The notes: generated by a model not told the origin, from the sequence alone. A stretch of 64,000 nt of DNA from Kushneria avicenniae (GCF_900112585.1 NZ_FOLY01000001.1:310001-374000); one strand, 5' to 3'. Counted from the first letter of the stretch, positions 8,879 to 18,871 are shown. Numbers and translations: made by a program.

Positions 8879-9886
8879 CTATTGCCCGATAACGCCGGGT
8901 TCCATTTCAAGTGTGACGCCAAAACGCGCTTCTACCGAGTGCTGAATACGTTCGGCCAGCGCCAGAAGATCATTGACGCTGCCACCACCGTAATGGACCA
9001 GCACCAGTGCCTGATGACGATGAACGCCAACATTTTGGTCACGAACGCCCTTCCAGCCACATTGATCAATCAACCATCCGGCCGCCAGCTTGGTACCCTG
9101 AGCCGTCTTCCATACCGGCATATCGGGCCATTGCGACAAAAACCGCTCCGCCCGCTCGGTCGGCACGACGGGATTTTTGAAAAAGCTGCCGGCGTTGCCC
9201 AGCACAGCCGGATCGGGCAGCTTTTCGCGCCGAATCGCCGCCACCGCGGCAGCCACCTCGGCCGGGGATGACGTATCGGTGACATGTCGTGCAAGATCGC
9301 CGTAACCGGTGCGTGGCCTGCCCTTAAGGTCAAGTCTCAGCACTACCCTGATCACGATGACTCTGCCGGCCAGCGTCGTCTTGAAAATGCTGTGTCGATA
9401 GCCGAAGTCACATCGTGATCGCTCGATGATCTCGTAGCGCCCGTCATCAATGTGCATCACATGCACGCTCTCGATCACGTCACTGATGTCACAACCGTAG
9501 GCGCCAATATTCTGGATGGGAGCAGCACCCGTCGACCCCGGAATCAGCGCCAGATTTTCGATACCCCACCAGCCGGCAGCGGTCGTCTGATCGACCAGCG
9601 CATGCCAGTTCACGCCGGCCTCTACATGCCAGAGCGACTCGGTAGCGTTGATGGCTTCCTGCCAGATGCGCTGTCCGGTGTAGCGTACGACCAGCGCATC
9701 GATGCAGGGTTTCATGACAACATTACTGCCCCCGCCCAGCGCCATGATATGGCGGTGGCGACCGTGTCCGTTCACCTTCAGCAAGCGGTGAAGCGCACAC
9801 AGCGAATCGACCTCGGCCAGAGCCCGGGCGCTGGCCTCGAATCCGAGCGTGTTACAGGACTTCAGCGAAACGTCGCGCTCGATCAT
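8879..9886 (-). CDS. murB: UDP-N-acetylenolpyruvoylglucosamine reductase MurB
   Basis: A 335-residue FAD/NADPH enzyme that reduces UDP-GlcNAc-enolpyruvate to UDP-MurNAc in peptidoglycan synthesis. It carries the FAD-binding GGGSNVV block, GSTGAAPIQNIGAYG, and the catalytic Ser in GNAGSFFKNPVV; the layout is type I MurB as in E. coli. The ATG at 9886 overlaps the stop of the upstream phosphatase gene by one base (TGATG), which decides the start over an in-frame TTG at 9889. It ends the ycaR-kdsB-phosphatase-murB string. Confidence 0.96.
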   Translation of the reverse strand: MIERDVSLKSCNTLGFEASARALAEVDSLCALHRLLKVNGHGRHRHIMALGGGSNVVMKPCIDALVVRYTGQRIWQEAINATESLWHVEAGVNWHALVDQTTAAGWWGIENLALIPGSTGAAPIQNIGAYGCDISDVIESVHVMHIDDGRYEIIERSRCDFGYRHSIFKTTLAGRVIVIRVVLRLDLKGRPRTGYGDLARHVTDTSSPAEVAAAVAAIRREKLPDPAVLGNAGSFFKNPVVPTERAERFLSQWPDMPVWKTAQGTKLAAGWLIDQCGWKGVRDQNVGVHRHQALVLVHYGGGSVNDLLALAERIQHSVEARFGVTLEMEPGVIGQ

Positions 9887-10365
9887 CAACCCTGGATATC
9901 CCTGCGCTGGAGCTGCTCGAGCAGCCCACGACAGCCGGCGGCGATCTGATCAGCGACCTGCTCAAAACTATCGGTACTGCCGAAATAGGGATCACCAACT
10001 TCCTCGCCGGCGTTCTCTTCAGCAAAGTCCATGAGCAGTCCGACATGAGCATGAGCACCGTTGGGCACCATCCGTCTCAGCGCCTCAAGGTTGCTGCCAT
10101 CCATGCAGAGAACATGATCGAAACGGTCAAAATCGTCGGGGCGGATCACGCGACCGCGCAGACTGCCAATATCGACGCCGCGCTGACGCGCTTCACGTAT
10201 GGCTCTCGGATCAGGGGGCTCTCCAACGTGATAATCCCCCACACCACAGGAATCCGTTTCAATTCGAGCCTCCAGGCCGGACTGCTCGAGCATTTGACGG
10301 AAAAAACCTTCTGCCATGGGAGAGCGACAGATGTTCCCAAGGCAGACAAACAGGACTCGAATCAA
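9886..10365 (-). CDS. Low-molecular-weight protein tyrosine phosphatase
   Basis: This protein of 159 residues is a cytoplasmic LMW phosphotyrosine phosphatase. The P-loop C(X)5R is visible as CLGNICRSP near the N-terminus, and the general-acid Asp lies in GDPYFG near the C-terminal third. I chose the TTG at 10365, which overlaps the kdsB stop as TTGA and has AAGGAG six bases before it; an in-frame GTG at 10386 is the alternative. Such genes beside murB or capsule operons often act on envelope regulation; the true substrate here is unknown. Confidence 0.88.
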   Translation of the reverse strand: MIRVLFVCLGNICRSPMAEGFFRQMLEQSGLEARIETDSCGVGDYHVGEPPDPRAIREARQRGVDIGSLRGRVIRPDDFDRFDHVLCMDGSNLEALRRMVPNGAHAHVGLLMDFAEENAGEEVGDPYFGSTDSFEQVADQIAAGCRGLLEQLQRRDIQG

Positions 10366-11141
10366 TCCGATCTCCTTGCCAGCCACTCACGTACGCGCGC
10401 CAGATCCTCCGGCGTATCCACGCCGGCCGGGTACTGCTCGGAGGCAACGCCAACGGAGATGGCATAGCCGTGATAAAGCGCCCGGAGCTGTTCGAGCTGT
10501 TCGCAGGCCTCGACGGGCGCTACCGGCAAGTGTTGATAATCGCGCAGAAAGGATGCGCGATAGGCGTAGATGCCGATGTGTCGGTACCAGCCTTGCCCGA
10601 GTTCGTGACTCTGCTGATCGACAGAGCTGTCAAAGCGGTCGCGATCCCAGGGGATAGGGGCTCTTGAAAAATAGAGCGCGCGCCCCTGCTGGCTGCACAC
10701 CACCTTGACCACACTGGAGCGCATCAGGGTGGCGCGATCAGCAATCGGCTCGGCAAGCGTTGCCATGGCAGCGCTTTCATCATCTCTGAGCGACGCTGCC
10801 ACCTGATCGATCAACGGGCTGGGCAGCAGTGGTTCATCCCCCTGGACGTTGACAATACAGGCGTTATCGGCAAGTTCGAGCCTGTCGACGACTTCCGTCA
10901 GGCGTGACGTACCATTGACATGATCTTCATGGGTCATGACCACGTCGGCACCAAACCCTTTGGCAACGGTAGCAATCTGCTCGCTGTCGGTGGCGATCAG
11001 GACACGCTCGGCGCCTGACGCCATGGCACGCTGCCATACGTGTTCGATCATGGGTCTGCCGGCGATGTCCACAAGCGGCTTGCCGGGCAGGCGCTGTGAA
11101 GCAAACCTGGCCGGAATGACGACGGTGAAGTCCTGACTCAT
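10362..11141 (-). CDS. kdsB: 3-deoxy-manno-octulosonate cytidylyltransferase KdsB
   Basis: This 259-residue enzyme makes CMP-Kdo from CTP and Kdo for the LPS inner core. The nucleotide-binding opening IPARFASQRLPGKPL and the NVQGDEPL and YRHIGIYAYR blocks are typical. Its ATG overlaps the ycaR stop by 4 bp (ATGA) and its stop overlaps the next gene's TTG start, so the ycaR-kdsB-phosphatase-murB genes are tightly coupled. Confidence 0.96.
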   Translation of the reverse strand: MSQDFTVVIPARFASQRLPGKPLVDIAGRPMIEHVWQRAMASGAERVLIATDSEQIATVAKGFGADVVMTHEDHVNGTSRLTEVVDRLELADNACIVNVQGDEPLLPSPLIDQVAASLRDDESAAMATLAEPIADRATLMRSSVVKVVCSQQGRALYFSRAPIPWDRDRFDSSVDQQSHELGQGWYRHIGIYAYRASFLRDYQHLPVAPVEACEQLEQLRALYHGYAISVGVASEQYPAGVDTPEDLARVREWLARRSD

Positions 11142-11347
11142 GACGCAGCCGATGTTCCCTGTGATTTACCCAGCGCCTCTTCGACATTCAGCCGACGGGC
11201 ACGACCAGCGATCATGACGGGGATCCCATCCATGACGGGATAGGCCAGCCCGCTTTCGCGACACAGAAGTTCACCGGTGTCGCGATTGTACTCCAGCTTT
11301 CCACCGCTTTCGGGACACACCAGCATGGCCAGCAGTTCCTGATCCAT
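11138..11347 (-). CDS. ycaR: Trm112/YcaR family small protein
   Basis: A 69-residue protein of the Trm112-like (UPF0434) family, with the opening MDQELLAMLVCPESGGKLEY and the later YPVMDGIPVMI typical of YcaR. The zinc-ribbon cysteines are only partly kept (VCPES, LLCRES). The start at 11347 is set by GGAGATAAAA before the ATG; upstream in-frame codons would overlap lpxK. Its function is not established; it always travels with lpxK and kdsB. Confidence 0.93.
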   Translation of the reverse strand: MDQELLAMLVCPESGGKLEYNRDTGELLCRESGLAYPVMDGIPVMIAGRARRLNVEEALGKSQGTSAAS

Positions 11348-11361
11348 TTTTATCTCCTGCA

Positions 11362-12345
11362 TCAAAGGGTTGCGAGACGCCCTGCCAGCCACTCGATCAG
11401 CGCGGGTTCAGGGCAGGCCTCAATATCCAGTGACCAGCACCGTTCATTGGCGAAGGGACGGCATTTCACCGCGTCCTTGGCCGTCATGACGACGGGTCGA
11501 TTGTCGGCAAAGCGTACATCCTGTGCCGAAAACCGGTGATGGTCGGGTAACGGATGCTGATCGAACGACACATCCAGCGTCTCGAGTGTTTTGAAAAAAC
11601 GCTGCGGATTACCGATGCCGGCAATGGCGTGCACGCGCCCATCAAAGGGGCGAGCCTCGATACTATAGCAAACGCCGTCGTTGAGATGACGCCAGGCACT
11701 GGGCACCAGTGACATGCCATATTGTGCAGCACTTTCCGGTGTCTGCAGGACGCCGTTGGAGATCACGGCATCGACTTCACACAGACGGGACAGCGGTTCA
11801 CGCAAGGGCCCGACCGGCAGACAGCGACAATTGCCAAATCCGCGCATGCCATCAACCACAACCAGTTCGATATCCCGCCCCAGCGCATGATGCTGCAGAC
11901 CGTCATCCGACAGCAGGATATCGCAGCCTGCCGCGATCAGCTTGCGCGCCGCCCGGGGCCGATTCGGGTCAACCACGACGGGCAGCTGTGTCTGCTGGGC
12001 CAGCATCACCGGCTCATCTCCGGCATGGGCCACGTCGCTGTCTTCAGTGACGTAAAAGGGATAGCGCGGCGCATGCCCGCCGTAACCACGTGAAATAATG
12101 CCCGGCTGCCAGCCCTGTTCCTGCAGCCAGCGACCAAGCCACGCCGTCAGCGGCGACTTGCCGGTCCCCCCGACCGTGATATTGCCAATGACAATCACCG
12201 GTACCGGAGACGACCAGATCAGACGTCGGCCGCTCTGATAGGCCCGGCGGCGGCGAGCCACCACGCTCTTGTACAGCGCTTCAAGTGGCGTCAGCATACT
12301 CGGCCAGCGCGCACTGCTGTACCAGGCCTTCTCAAGACGCTTCAT
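11362..12345 (-). CDS. lpxK: Tetraacyldisaccharide 4'-kinase LpxK
   Basis: A 327-residue inner-membrane-associated kinase that phosphorylates the 4' position of the lipid A precursor to give lipid IVA. The P-loop is GNITVGGTGKSPL near residue 60. VVVDPNRPRAARKL and LSDDGLQHHALGRD are family blocks. It lies 24 bp after msbA and 14 bp before ycaR, the usual LPS order. Confidence 0.96.
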   Translation of the reverse strand: MKRLEKAWYSSARWPSMLTPLEALYKSVVARRRRAYQSGRRLIWSSPVPVIVIGNITVGGTGKSPLTAWLGRWLQEQGWQPGIISRGYGGHAPRYPFYVTEDSDVAHAGDEPVMLAQQTQLPVVVDPNRPRAARKLIAAGCDILLSDDGLQHHALGRDIELVVVDGMRGFGNCRCLPVGPLREPLSRLCEVDAVISNGVLQTPESAAQYGMSLVPSAWRHLNDGVCYSIEARPFDGRVHAIAGIGNPQRFFKTLETLDVSFDQHPLPDHHRFSAQDVRFADNRPVVMTAKDAVKCRPFANERCWSLDIEACPEPALIEWLAGRLATL

Positions 12346-12369
12346 CGGCCCTTTGTCCCCAGCGGGCGT

Positions 12370-14124
12370 TCACACCGGTACATTGCTGCGCTCCTCGCTG
12401 AACTGAATGCGATGCAGTGCGGCATAGGCTCCGTCTCTGGCCAGCAGGGTCGAGTGACTGCCCGACTCGATGATTTCGCCGTTATCCATGACGAGAATGC
12501 GATCGGCCTGTTCAATAGTCGACAGTCGATGGGCAATAACAAAGGTGGTGCGACCCTCACAGACCTTCTCCAGGGCCTGCTGGATGTAGCGCTCCGATTC
12601 CGTATCCAGCGCCGAGGTTGCCTCGTCGAGTACCAGAATAGGGGCATCCTTGAAAATGGCTCGCGCGATGGCGATGCGCTGTCGCTGCCCGCCGGAGAGC
12701 ATGACACCGTTGTCTCCCACCAGAGTGTCAAACCCCTGTGCCAGTCTCTCGATGAACTCATCCGCGTAGGCTGCTCTGGCCGCCGCGATGACGTCCTCAC
12801 GCGATGCGTTGCTGATGCCATAGGCGATGTTCTCGGCGATGGTGGCATTGAACAGCGTAACGTTCTGGGTCACCAGCGCAATCTGACGACGCAGGGCATG
12901 CATCGAATAGTCGCGCACATCGACATCATCGATACAGATCCGACCGCCCGTGGCGTCATAAAAACGCGGCAGCATGTTCATCATGGTACTCTTGCCGCTC
13001 CCCGAGCGACCGACCAGCGCGATCATCTCGCCGGCCTGAACATCATGGCTGACGCCCTTGAGTACGTCCGGCAGATCACTGCCATAGCGAAAGCGCACCT
13101 CTTCAAAGCGCACCCGCCCCTGAACGCGCCCTGGATCATGGGTACCGTTGTCCGGCTCACGCGGCCTGTCCATCAGCTCGAACAGCTCCTGAGCAGCGGC
13201 CAGCCCCTTTTGAATGACGCCGTTGATTTCCGTCAGCGATTTAATGGGTTTGATGATCATGCTGGCAGCGGTAATAAAACCGATGAACTGACCAGCACTC
13301 ATGTTGCCCAGAAGCTCGGGCGCCAGCGCCAGCCATACCAGCAGCGCCAGCGACACGGCAACCAGGGTCTGGATGACCGGCGCACTGATGGCCTTGGTCA
13401 GCGCCTCCTTCAGGCCCTGATCGCGGTTATATTCGCTGGCACGGTTAAAGCGATTATATTCATGCTGCTCGGCACCGTGTGTACGCACCACGCGGTAGCC
13501 GGTAATGGTCTCGGACGCCACATGCGTGACCTCCCCGACCGATTTCTGGATGCGACGCGACAGCTTGCGAAAACGCTTGCTGCACCAGGCGACGACAAAG
13601 CCGATCAACGGCGTTACCGCGATGAAGATCAGCATCAGCCTCCAGTTGACCCAGAATAGATAGATCGTCAGTCCCAGTACCAGCATGCCTTCCTGCAGCA
13701 CGACGTTGAGCGCCTTGGTGGCGGCCCCCGTGACCTGCTCCACATGATAGGTCACGCGCGAGATCAGATGGCCGCCGCTGTTTTCGTCGTAAAAGCGTCC
13801 CGGCAGATGAAGCATCTGATCAAAGACCGATACCCGCAGGCGGTGGACCACGTTACGCGCGACGTATTCCATGCCATAGGTGCCCAGAAAGGTGCCAAAT
13901 CCTCGGGCGATAAAGATGCCGATGATCATCAGAGGCAACGCCTGACGAAAATCGGCATCGGGATTTTGTATACCGTCCGTCAGAAACTCCATGATACGGG
14001 CCATGAGCGTACTGGACCCTGCATAGATGGCGTTGCCGATCAGCGCAATTGCAAAGGCCTTCCAGAAAGGCTTTACATAGGTCAGCAGACGGGCATACAG
14101 CGTCAGACTGGCGTTTGACTTCAC
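12370..14124 (-). CDS. msbA: Lipid A export ABC transporter MsbA
   Basis: A 584-residue fused ABC exporter that flips lipid A-core across the inner membrane. Six hydrophobic segments fill the first 310 residues. The C-terminal ATPase has Walker A GRSGSGKST, signature LSGGQRQR, Walker B ILVLDEATSALD and the switch His in VIAHRLS. The start is a GTG at 14124 with GGAG upstream. It precedes lpxK directly. Confidence 0.96.
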   Translation of the reverse strand: MKSNASLTLYARLLTYVKPFWKAFAIALIGNAIYAGSSTLMARIMEFLTDGIQNPDADFRQALPLMIIGIFIARGFGTFLGTYGMEYVARNVVHRLRVSVFDQMLHLPGRFYDENSGGHLISRVTYHVEQVTGAATKALNVVLQEGMLVLGLTIYLFWVNWRLMLIFIAVTPLIGFVVAWCSKRFRKLSRRIQKSVGEVTHVASETITGYRVVRTHGAEQHEYNRFNRASEYNRDQGLKEALTKAISAPVIQTLVAVSLALLVWLALAPELLGNMSAGQFIGFITAASMIIKPIKSLTEINGVIQKGLAAAQELFELMDRPREPDNGTHDPGRVQGRVRFEEVRFRYGSDLPDVLKGVSHDVQAGEMIALVGRSGSGKSTMMNMLPRFYDATGGRICIDDVDVRDYSMHALRRQIALVTQNVTLFNATIAENIAYGISNASREDVIAAARAAYADEFIERLAQGFDTLVGDNGVMLSGGQRQRIAIARAIFKDAPILVLDEATSALDTESERYIQQALEKVCEGRTTFVIAHRLSTIEQADRILVMDNGEIIESGSHSTLLARDGAYAALHRIQFSEERSNVPV

Positions 14125-14236
14125 GGGCTCTCCTGCCTGGCTGAGGGCGATAGCGGGTTAACATGTCAGGGTGCTGACAGCGCCAGAAACGCTGATGACC
14201 CGCCACCGTTCATGATCGAAGACTGCCCCCGGGCAA

Positions 14237-16531
14237 TCACCGGGCGGATTCTAACCCAGGTCGACACCGTTCGACACCGCTGACCACACGCGAGGGTTTG
14301 ACACCCACGCCGGACGCGCTGCTGGTGAGCGCGATGGCACCATCGATGGCCGTATTCCATTGACAGCCTCCCGCGCGACGAAACCGTCGAACCACCCGAT
14401 CAGCGGGGTGCCCATAGGCGTTGAGATAGCCGGCGCTATAGATCACGCGTGCCGGCCTCAGAATGTCCACCAGGCGCTGTGAAGAGCTGCCGTGGCTGCC
14501 ATGGTGACCGGCCACAAGCACGTCGACAGGGTCCTGATAGTGGGCAACAATCCGGGTTTCAACGTCCTGCCCTGCATCGCCGGTAATCAGAAAGCGGTGA
14601 TGGGCGCTTTCAATCAGCAGCACGCAGGAGTGATCGTTCTCGGCTGCCGGCATGGTGGCCGTGCTGCGCGGCCACAGGAAGGTAAAGCTGATCCCGTCGA
14701 CTCGCCACGACGCCCCGGCACGACAGGGCGTAATGGCATCAACATCAATGGTATCAGGCAGCGGCGCCCACCAGCGTTCCACCTGATGGAGCGTTTTGAG
14801 AATGGGCACGCCACCAGCGTGATCCAGATCACCATGCGACACAATGACGCCATCAAAGTGCTGTGGGTCATCCCAGAGCGTGGTGATGGCCATGAACCCC
14901 GATCGGGAGCGTGGACCGGTATCATAAAGCCAGCGTCCACTGGCCGTATGAATGTCGATCAGCTGTCCTTGTCCGACGTCATGAACCACCAGCGACAGCT
15001 CGCCGCTGTGAAGCACTGTCGTATGGCCGGCCCCCAGACACAGGGTGACCGCCATGAGGCTGGCAACAAGCCGCCATATCCGCGCAAGCCCCGGCAGCAG
15101 CCAGATCAGGCAGACCAGAAAGGCCATAACGGCCAGCGGCCATATCTGCTCGGTCGAAGGTTGCCACTGGGGCTGCCACTGTCGCACTTGATCCAGCGCC
15201 GCCTCGAAAAGATGAGCAGCCTGCCCGAACAGCCACCACAGCGCGTCTCCAGCCCGAGGCACCGGAGAGAACAGCCAGCCCAGCAGTGCCAGAGGCACCA
15301 TGATCATGGACACCCAGGGAATGGCGACAAGATTGATCAGAAAGGAAAGGCCCGCCAGCTGCTCGAATACCAGCAGCGTGGCAGCACCGGTCGCCAGACT
15401 CAGCAGCATCTGGCTTCGCAGGATGGCCTGCCACCATAGCGGCTTTTCCCGCCAGCGCCAGGCCAGTATGAGCACGGCAACGGCGCCAAACGAGAGCCAA
15501 AGCCCCGGACGCAGCAGCGACAGCGGCGTGGTCATGATGACGATCAAAAGCGCCAGCCACCACGCCTGCCACACGCCGGGAGAGTGACGGCCGCTGGCGG
15601 TCCAGAGCGCCACCAGCGTCATGATGGCAGCGCGCACGGCCGGCGGTGCAAACCCCGCCAGACCTGAATATGCCACCGCAGCCAGACCCGCCATCCACCA
15701 GGGCCAGAGCACCATGCGCCAGCAGCGAGGTTGAAAAAGACGCGCCAGAAAACGTCCGAACAACAGTACCCAGCCCGAGACAAGGCCCACATGCAGGCCC
15801 GAAATCACGGCCAGATGCGTCGTCCCGGTCTCTCTGAGCAATGCCCACTGTGATGACTCGAGCGCCCCACCATCCCCCAGCGTCAGGGCCTTTAGCCAGC
15901 GTCGGGTAAAATCGTCGTCCACTCGGGAGGATAGCCAGCGCTCGCTCCATGCCGCCCCACGCCCCTTCTGAAGACGCACGGCGCTGTCCGGATCGCGAAC
16001 GTAGCCGGTGGCACCAAAGCCCTGATCGATCAGCCAGATCCCATAGTCAAATCGCCCCGGATTGAGAAAGCCGTGGGGCGGCTTCAAACGCGCCACCAGC
16101 TGCCAGCGGTCCCCTCTTTCAAGCGCCGGGGCTCGATACCAGTCAAGACGAACGTTTTTGAGCCGATGACAGCGCGGCAGGCCGGGCTCACTCTGACAGT
16201 CAGAGACTGCAAGGCTCAGCCTGGCTCGCCCCTCCAGATGTTCAATCGACACGATACGTCCCCTGAGCGTCACCTCCTGCCGGGCCAGGCCATCTGCCAG
16301 TGGCTCCGGCCGCTGAGAAAGGCCATGACAGAGCGTGACGGTCAGCGCCAGGGCCATGAGCAGCCACAGACGATGGCAAAGCGCAGCGCCCATCAACCAG
16401 AAAAGCGCCAGAGCCCAGACCCAGCGCTCCGAAGGGAGATGAATCAGCACGGCACCAGCGCAGGCGGCAAGACACGGCAGCGCAAGACGTATACCTTTGA
16501 CACCGTCGATCAATTCACGGCGAACAGGCAC
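14237..16531 (-). CDS. comEC: ComEC/Rec2 family DNA-uptake channel
   Basis: A 764-residue polytopic membrane protein of the ComEC/Rec2 family, which carries single-stranded DNA through the inner membrane during natural transformation. It has the N-terminal DUF4131-type OB region (about 25-160), a central competence domain of many transmembrane segments (about 220-490, HLAVISGLHVGLVSG), and a C-terminal metallo-beta-lactamase-like domain with HGDLDHAGG and GHHGSHGSS. The domains are intact, suggesting function; whether the cell is competent cannot be told. The start is a GTG at 16531 with little ribosome-binding signal, so it is uncertain. Confidence 0.93.
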   Translation of the reverse strand: MPVRRELIDGVKGIRLALPCLAACAGAVLIHLPSERWVWALALFWLMGAALCHRLWLLMALALTVTLCHGLSQRPEPLADGLARQEVTLRGRIVSIEHLEGRARLSLAVSDCQSEPGLPRCHRLKNVRLDWYRAPALERGDRWQLVARLKPPHGFLNPGRFDYGIWLIDQGFGATGYVRDPDSAVRLQKGRGAAWSERWLSSRVDDDFTRRWLKALTLGDGGALESSQWALLRETGTTHLAVISGLHVGLVSGWVLLFGRFLARLFQPRCWRMVLWPWWMAGLAAVAYSGLAGFAPPAVRAAIMTLVALWTASGRHSPGVWQAWWLALLIVIMTTPLSLLRPGLWLSFGAVAVLILAWRWREKPLWWQAILRSQMLLSLATGAATLLVFEQLAGLSFLINLVAIPWVSMIMVPLALLGWLFSPVPRAGDALWWLFGQAAHLFEAALDQVRQWQPQWQPSTEQIWPLAVMAFLVCLIWLLPGLARIWRLVASLMAVTLCLGAGHTTVLHSGELSLVVHDVGQGQLIDIHTASGRWLYDTGPRSRSGFMAITTLWDDPQHFDGVIVSHGDLDHAGGVPILKTLHQVERWWAPLPDTIDVDAITPCRAGASWRVDGISFTFLWPRSTATMPAAENDHSCVLLIESAHHRFLITGDAGQDVETRIVAHYQDPVDVLVAGHHGSHGSSSQRLVDILRPARVIYSAGYLNAYGHPADRVVRRFRRAGGCQWNTAIDGAIALTSSASGVGVKPSRVVSGVERCRPGLESAR

Positions 16532-16616
16532 AGTGCGCTCATGGTATTCAGAAAAATTTTCCTAACCTCCCGGGTTCAGGGATAATGACAGCATCGCTTT
16601 GTCTGGACGCTGCCTG

Positions 16617-17138
16617 ATGCTGCGCCAATTGATCCAACGTTATCTGCCGGACCCGGAGGCCATTCGGCGCCAGAAATCGCTCCGACTGATTCATCCGTTA
16701 CTTGGTAATCCCGCACTCTGGCTGGTGACGCGGCGAAGCATTGCCAATGGCATGTCGGTGGGGCTATTTTGCGCCCTGCTTCCGATTCCCGGGCAGATGC
16801 TGGTGGCCGCCATCGGAGCCTGGTGGCTGCGTGGGCATCTACCGCTGGCACTGGCGCTGGTATGGCTGACCAATCCCCTGACCATGCCCGTGGTCTTCTA
16901 TGTCACCTATCGGGCAGGAGCCTGGATCCTGCAGACCCCGCCCCGCGCCCTGCCCGATGAGGTCAGCGTCAGCTGGTTTGCCAATCAATTGATCGACATG
17001 ATGCCATCGCTGATCATTGGATCACTGGCCTGCGCCCTCGTTATCGGCATCGTAGCGAACATCTTGACGCGCCTATGCTGGCGCTGGCATATCCTTCGCG
17101 TCTGGCGCAAGCGTCGCCAGCACCGCCGCCCGCGCTGA
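16617..17138 (+). CDS. DUF2062 membrane protein
   Basis: A 173-residue protein of the DUF2062 family. It opens MLRQLIQRYLPDPEAIRR, then shows ANGMSVGLFCALLPIPGQ and LTNPLTMPVVFY, the family hallmarks, with three or four hydrophobic segments and a very basic C-terminus (WRKRRQHRRPR). Function is unknown. The ATG at 16617 is preferred over an in-frame TTG at 16599. It lies next to and divergent from comEC. Confidence 0.85.
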   Translation: MLRQLIQRYLPDPEAIRRQKSLRLIHPLLGNPALWLVTRRSIANGMSVGLFCALLPIPGQMLVAAIGAWWLRGHLPLALALVWLTNPLTMPVVFYVTYRAGAWILQTPPRALPDEVSVSWFANQLIDMMPSLIIGSLACALVIGIVANILTRLCWRWHILRVWRKRRQHRRPR

Positions 17139-17269
17139 GCGCTCTCGAATAGCCTGCAGTACCGGCCTTTCGACCAGGATCAACATTTCTCCCTGTCGAC
17201 TTTTAAACTATGTTGATTCAGCCCGTTTCATGGGCACATTCATCCTGCATCGACACGGAAGCCGACACC

Positions 17270-18067
17270 ATGGATCTTGGAATCACCAACCGCGTTGCCA
17301 TTATTACCGGCGCCAAGGGAGGCCTGGGCCTCGCTGCCGCCAGAGAACTGGCCAATGAGGGCGCAAGGCTCGTTCTGTCCGATATGGACATCGAGCAGCT
17401 GGAAAAGGACGCCAGAGCGCTGGATACCGAAGTGATCTGCCACAAGGCCGACATTACCAAACAGGAAGATGTCGATGCGCTGGCCCGGGCAGCCCTTGAG
17501 CATTTCGGCACCATCGATATCGTGGTCCATACGGCCGGCATTACCGGAGCCAAGGGCCACCCTCTCGAAATGAAGGACGAGGACTACGCCGACACCTGGC
17601 AGATCAACTTCATGTCTGCAGTGCGCATGGCACGCGCCACCTTCCCTGCCATGCGTGACAAGGGCTGGGGGCGCTTCGTCTGCATTACCTCCGAAAACGC
17701 CGTGCAGCCCTATTGGGATGAAGCCGTTTACAACGTCTCCAAGGCAGCACTGGCCACCTTCGTCAAGAATCTGGCCTATGGCGAGGCGGAACACGGCATT
17801 CTCTGCAACACCGTGTCCCCTGCGTTTATCGAATCCCCCATGACCGACGGCATGATGGAAAAACGCTCAACAGAGAACAGCTGCTCCTTTGACGAGGCAG
17901 TAGAAAGCTTCCTCGAAGAAGAGCGCCCCGGCATCAAGCTCAAGCGTCGCGGACAGCCTGAAGAAGTTGCTGCCGCCATCGCACTGGTCGTCTCCGAACG
18001 CGCCTCGTTCATCAGCGGCGCCAACATTCGCGTGGATGGCGGCGCAGTGATGTCCGTTCAGAACTGA
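17270..18067 (+). CDS. Short-chain dehydrogenase/reductase (SDR)
   Basis: A 265-residue classical SDR. The dinucleotide-binding TGAKGGLG lies near residues 12-19, the NAG-like motif is HTAGITG, and the catalytic Ser-Tyr-Lys lie in ITSEN and YNVSKAAL. The acidic SDMD after the second strand suggests NAD rather than NADP. The C-terminal FISGANIRVDGG is typical. The ATG at 17270 begins MDLGITNRVAIITG; an in-frame upstream start at 17210 would add 20 unconserved residues. The substrate is unknown. It stands alone and converges on lolD. Confidence 0.88.
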   Translation: MDLGITNRVAIITGAKGGLGLAAARELANEGARLVLSDMDIEQLEKDARALDTEVICHKADITKQEDVDALARAALEHFGTIDIVVHTAGITGAKGHPLEMKDEDYADTWQINFMSAVRMARATFPAMRDKGWGRFVCITSENAVQPYWDEAVYNVSKAALATFVKNLAYGEAEHGILCNTVSPAFIESPMTDGMMEKRSTENSCSFDEAVESFLEEERPGIKLKRRGQPEEVAAAIALVVSERASFISGANIRVDGGAVMSVQN

Positions 18068-18098
18068 TTATCAGCAAACACACCGGCGCCAGACGACG

Positions 18099-18131
18099 AA
18101 GGGCCCGTCAGCCATGCTGACGGGCCCTTTT
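18099..18131. terminator. Bidirectional terminator between SDR gene and lolD
   Basis: An 11-12 bp stem (18101-18112 with 18116-18127) flanked by AA on the left and TTTT on the right can end transcription from both sides. Confidence 0.88.
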
Positions 18132-18151
18132 AACGCCGGCACAGGGGCTCA

Positions 18152-18871
18152 TCAGGTCATGACATCGGGCGCCAGCTGCCCCTTGTCCAGACGCAGCACT
18201 CGATCCTGATGCCGGGCGATGGCCATGTCGTGGGTCACGACCACAAAGGCGCTGCGAGAGCGCTCGGCCACTTCATCCATCAGATCCAGAATCTGGCGGG
18301 CCGTGACCTGATCCAGGTTGCCGGTCGGTTCGTCCATCAATACCAGACTCGGGTCCGTGACCAGCGCACGAGCAATCGCCACTCGCTGGCGTTCACCCCC
18401 GGAAAGTTCCCCCGGTTTGTGTTCACCACGCGCCGCCATGCCCACCCTTTCCAGCAGCGCGCTGGCCCTTTCGGCCGCCTCTCTACGACTCTGCCCGCGA
18501 ATGATCAGCGGCATCGATACGTTTTCCAGTGCCGTGAACTCGGCCAGCAGATGGTGAAACTGATAGACAAAACCGATGTGCTGATTGCGAAACCGACCAA
18601 TGGCGGCCTCGGAAAGCCCCTTGATGGAACGGCCGCCGATCAGGATTTCTCCCTGGGTCGGGCGATCCAGCCCGCCGAGAAGGTTGAGCAGCGTGGTCTT
18701 GCCGCTGCCGGAGCTGCCGACCACTGCAATGCGCTCACCGGCAGCTACCGTCAGCTCCAGATGATCCAGCACGGTCAGATCCTGTGGGCCTTCCTGATAG
18801 ACCCGGGTCAGCCCGCGACACTCCAGCATGTTGTCACGCTCCATCACGCTCGCATCATATTGACTACTCAT
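18152..18871 (-). CDS. lolD: Lipoprotein-releasing ABC ATPase LolD
   Basis: The 239-residue ATPase of the Lol system, which extracts outer-membrane lipoproteins from the inner membrane and hands them to LolA. Walker A is GSSGSGKTT, the signature LSGGERQR, Walker [13 protein letters not shown], with [12 protein letters not shown] (Q-loop) typical of LolD. Its ATG overlaps the end of the permease gene by 8 bp. Confidence 0.95.
   Translation of the reverse strand: MSSQYDASVMERDNMLECRGLTRVYQEGPQDLTVLDHLELTVAAGERIAVVGSSGSGKTTLLNLLGGLDRPTQGEILIGGRSIKGLSEAAIGRFRNQHIGFVYQFHHLLAEFTALENVSMPLIIRGQSRREAAERASALLERVGMAARGEHKPGELSGGERQRVAIARALVTDPSLVLMDEPTGNLDQVTARQILDLMDEVAERSRSAFVVVTHDMAIARHQDRVLRLDKGQLAPDVMT

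Noticed and set aside
14492-15439. 315-residue open frame antisense to comEC
   Set aside because: Composition is that of a shadow frame; comEC is clearly coding.
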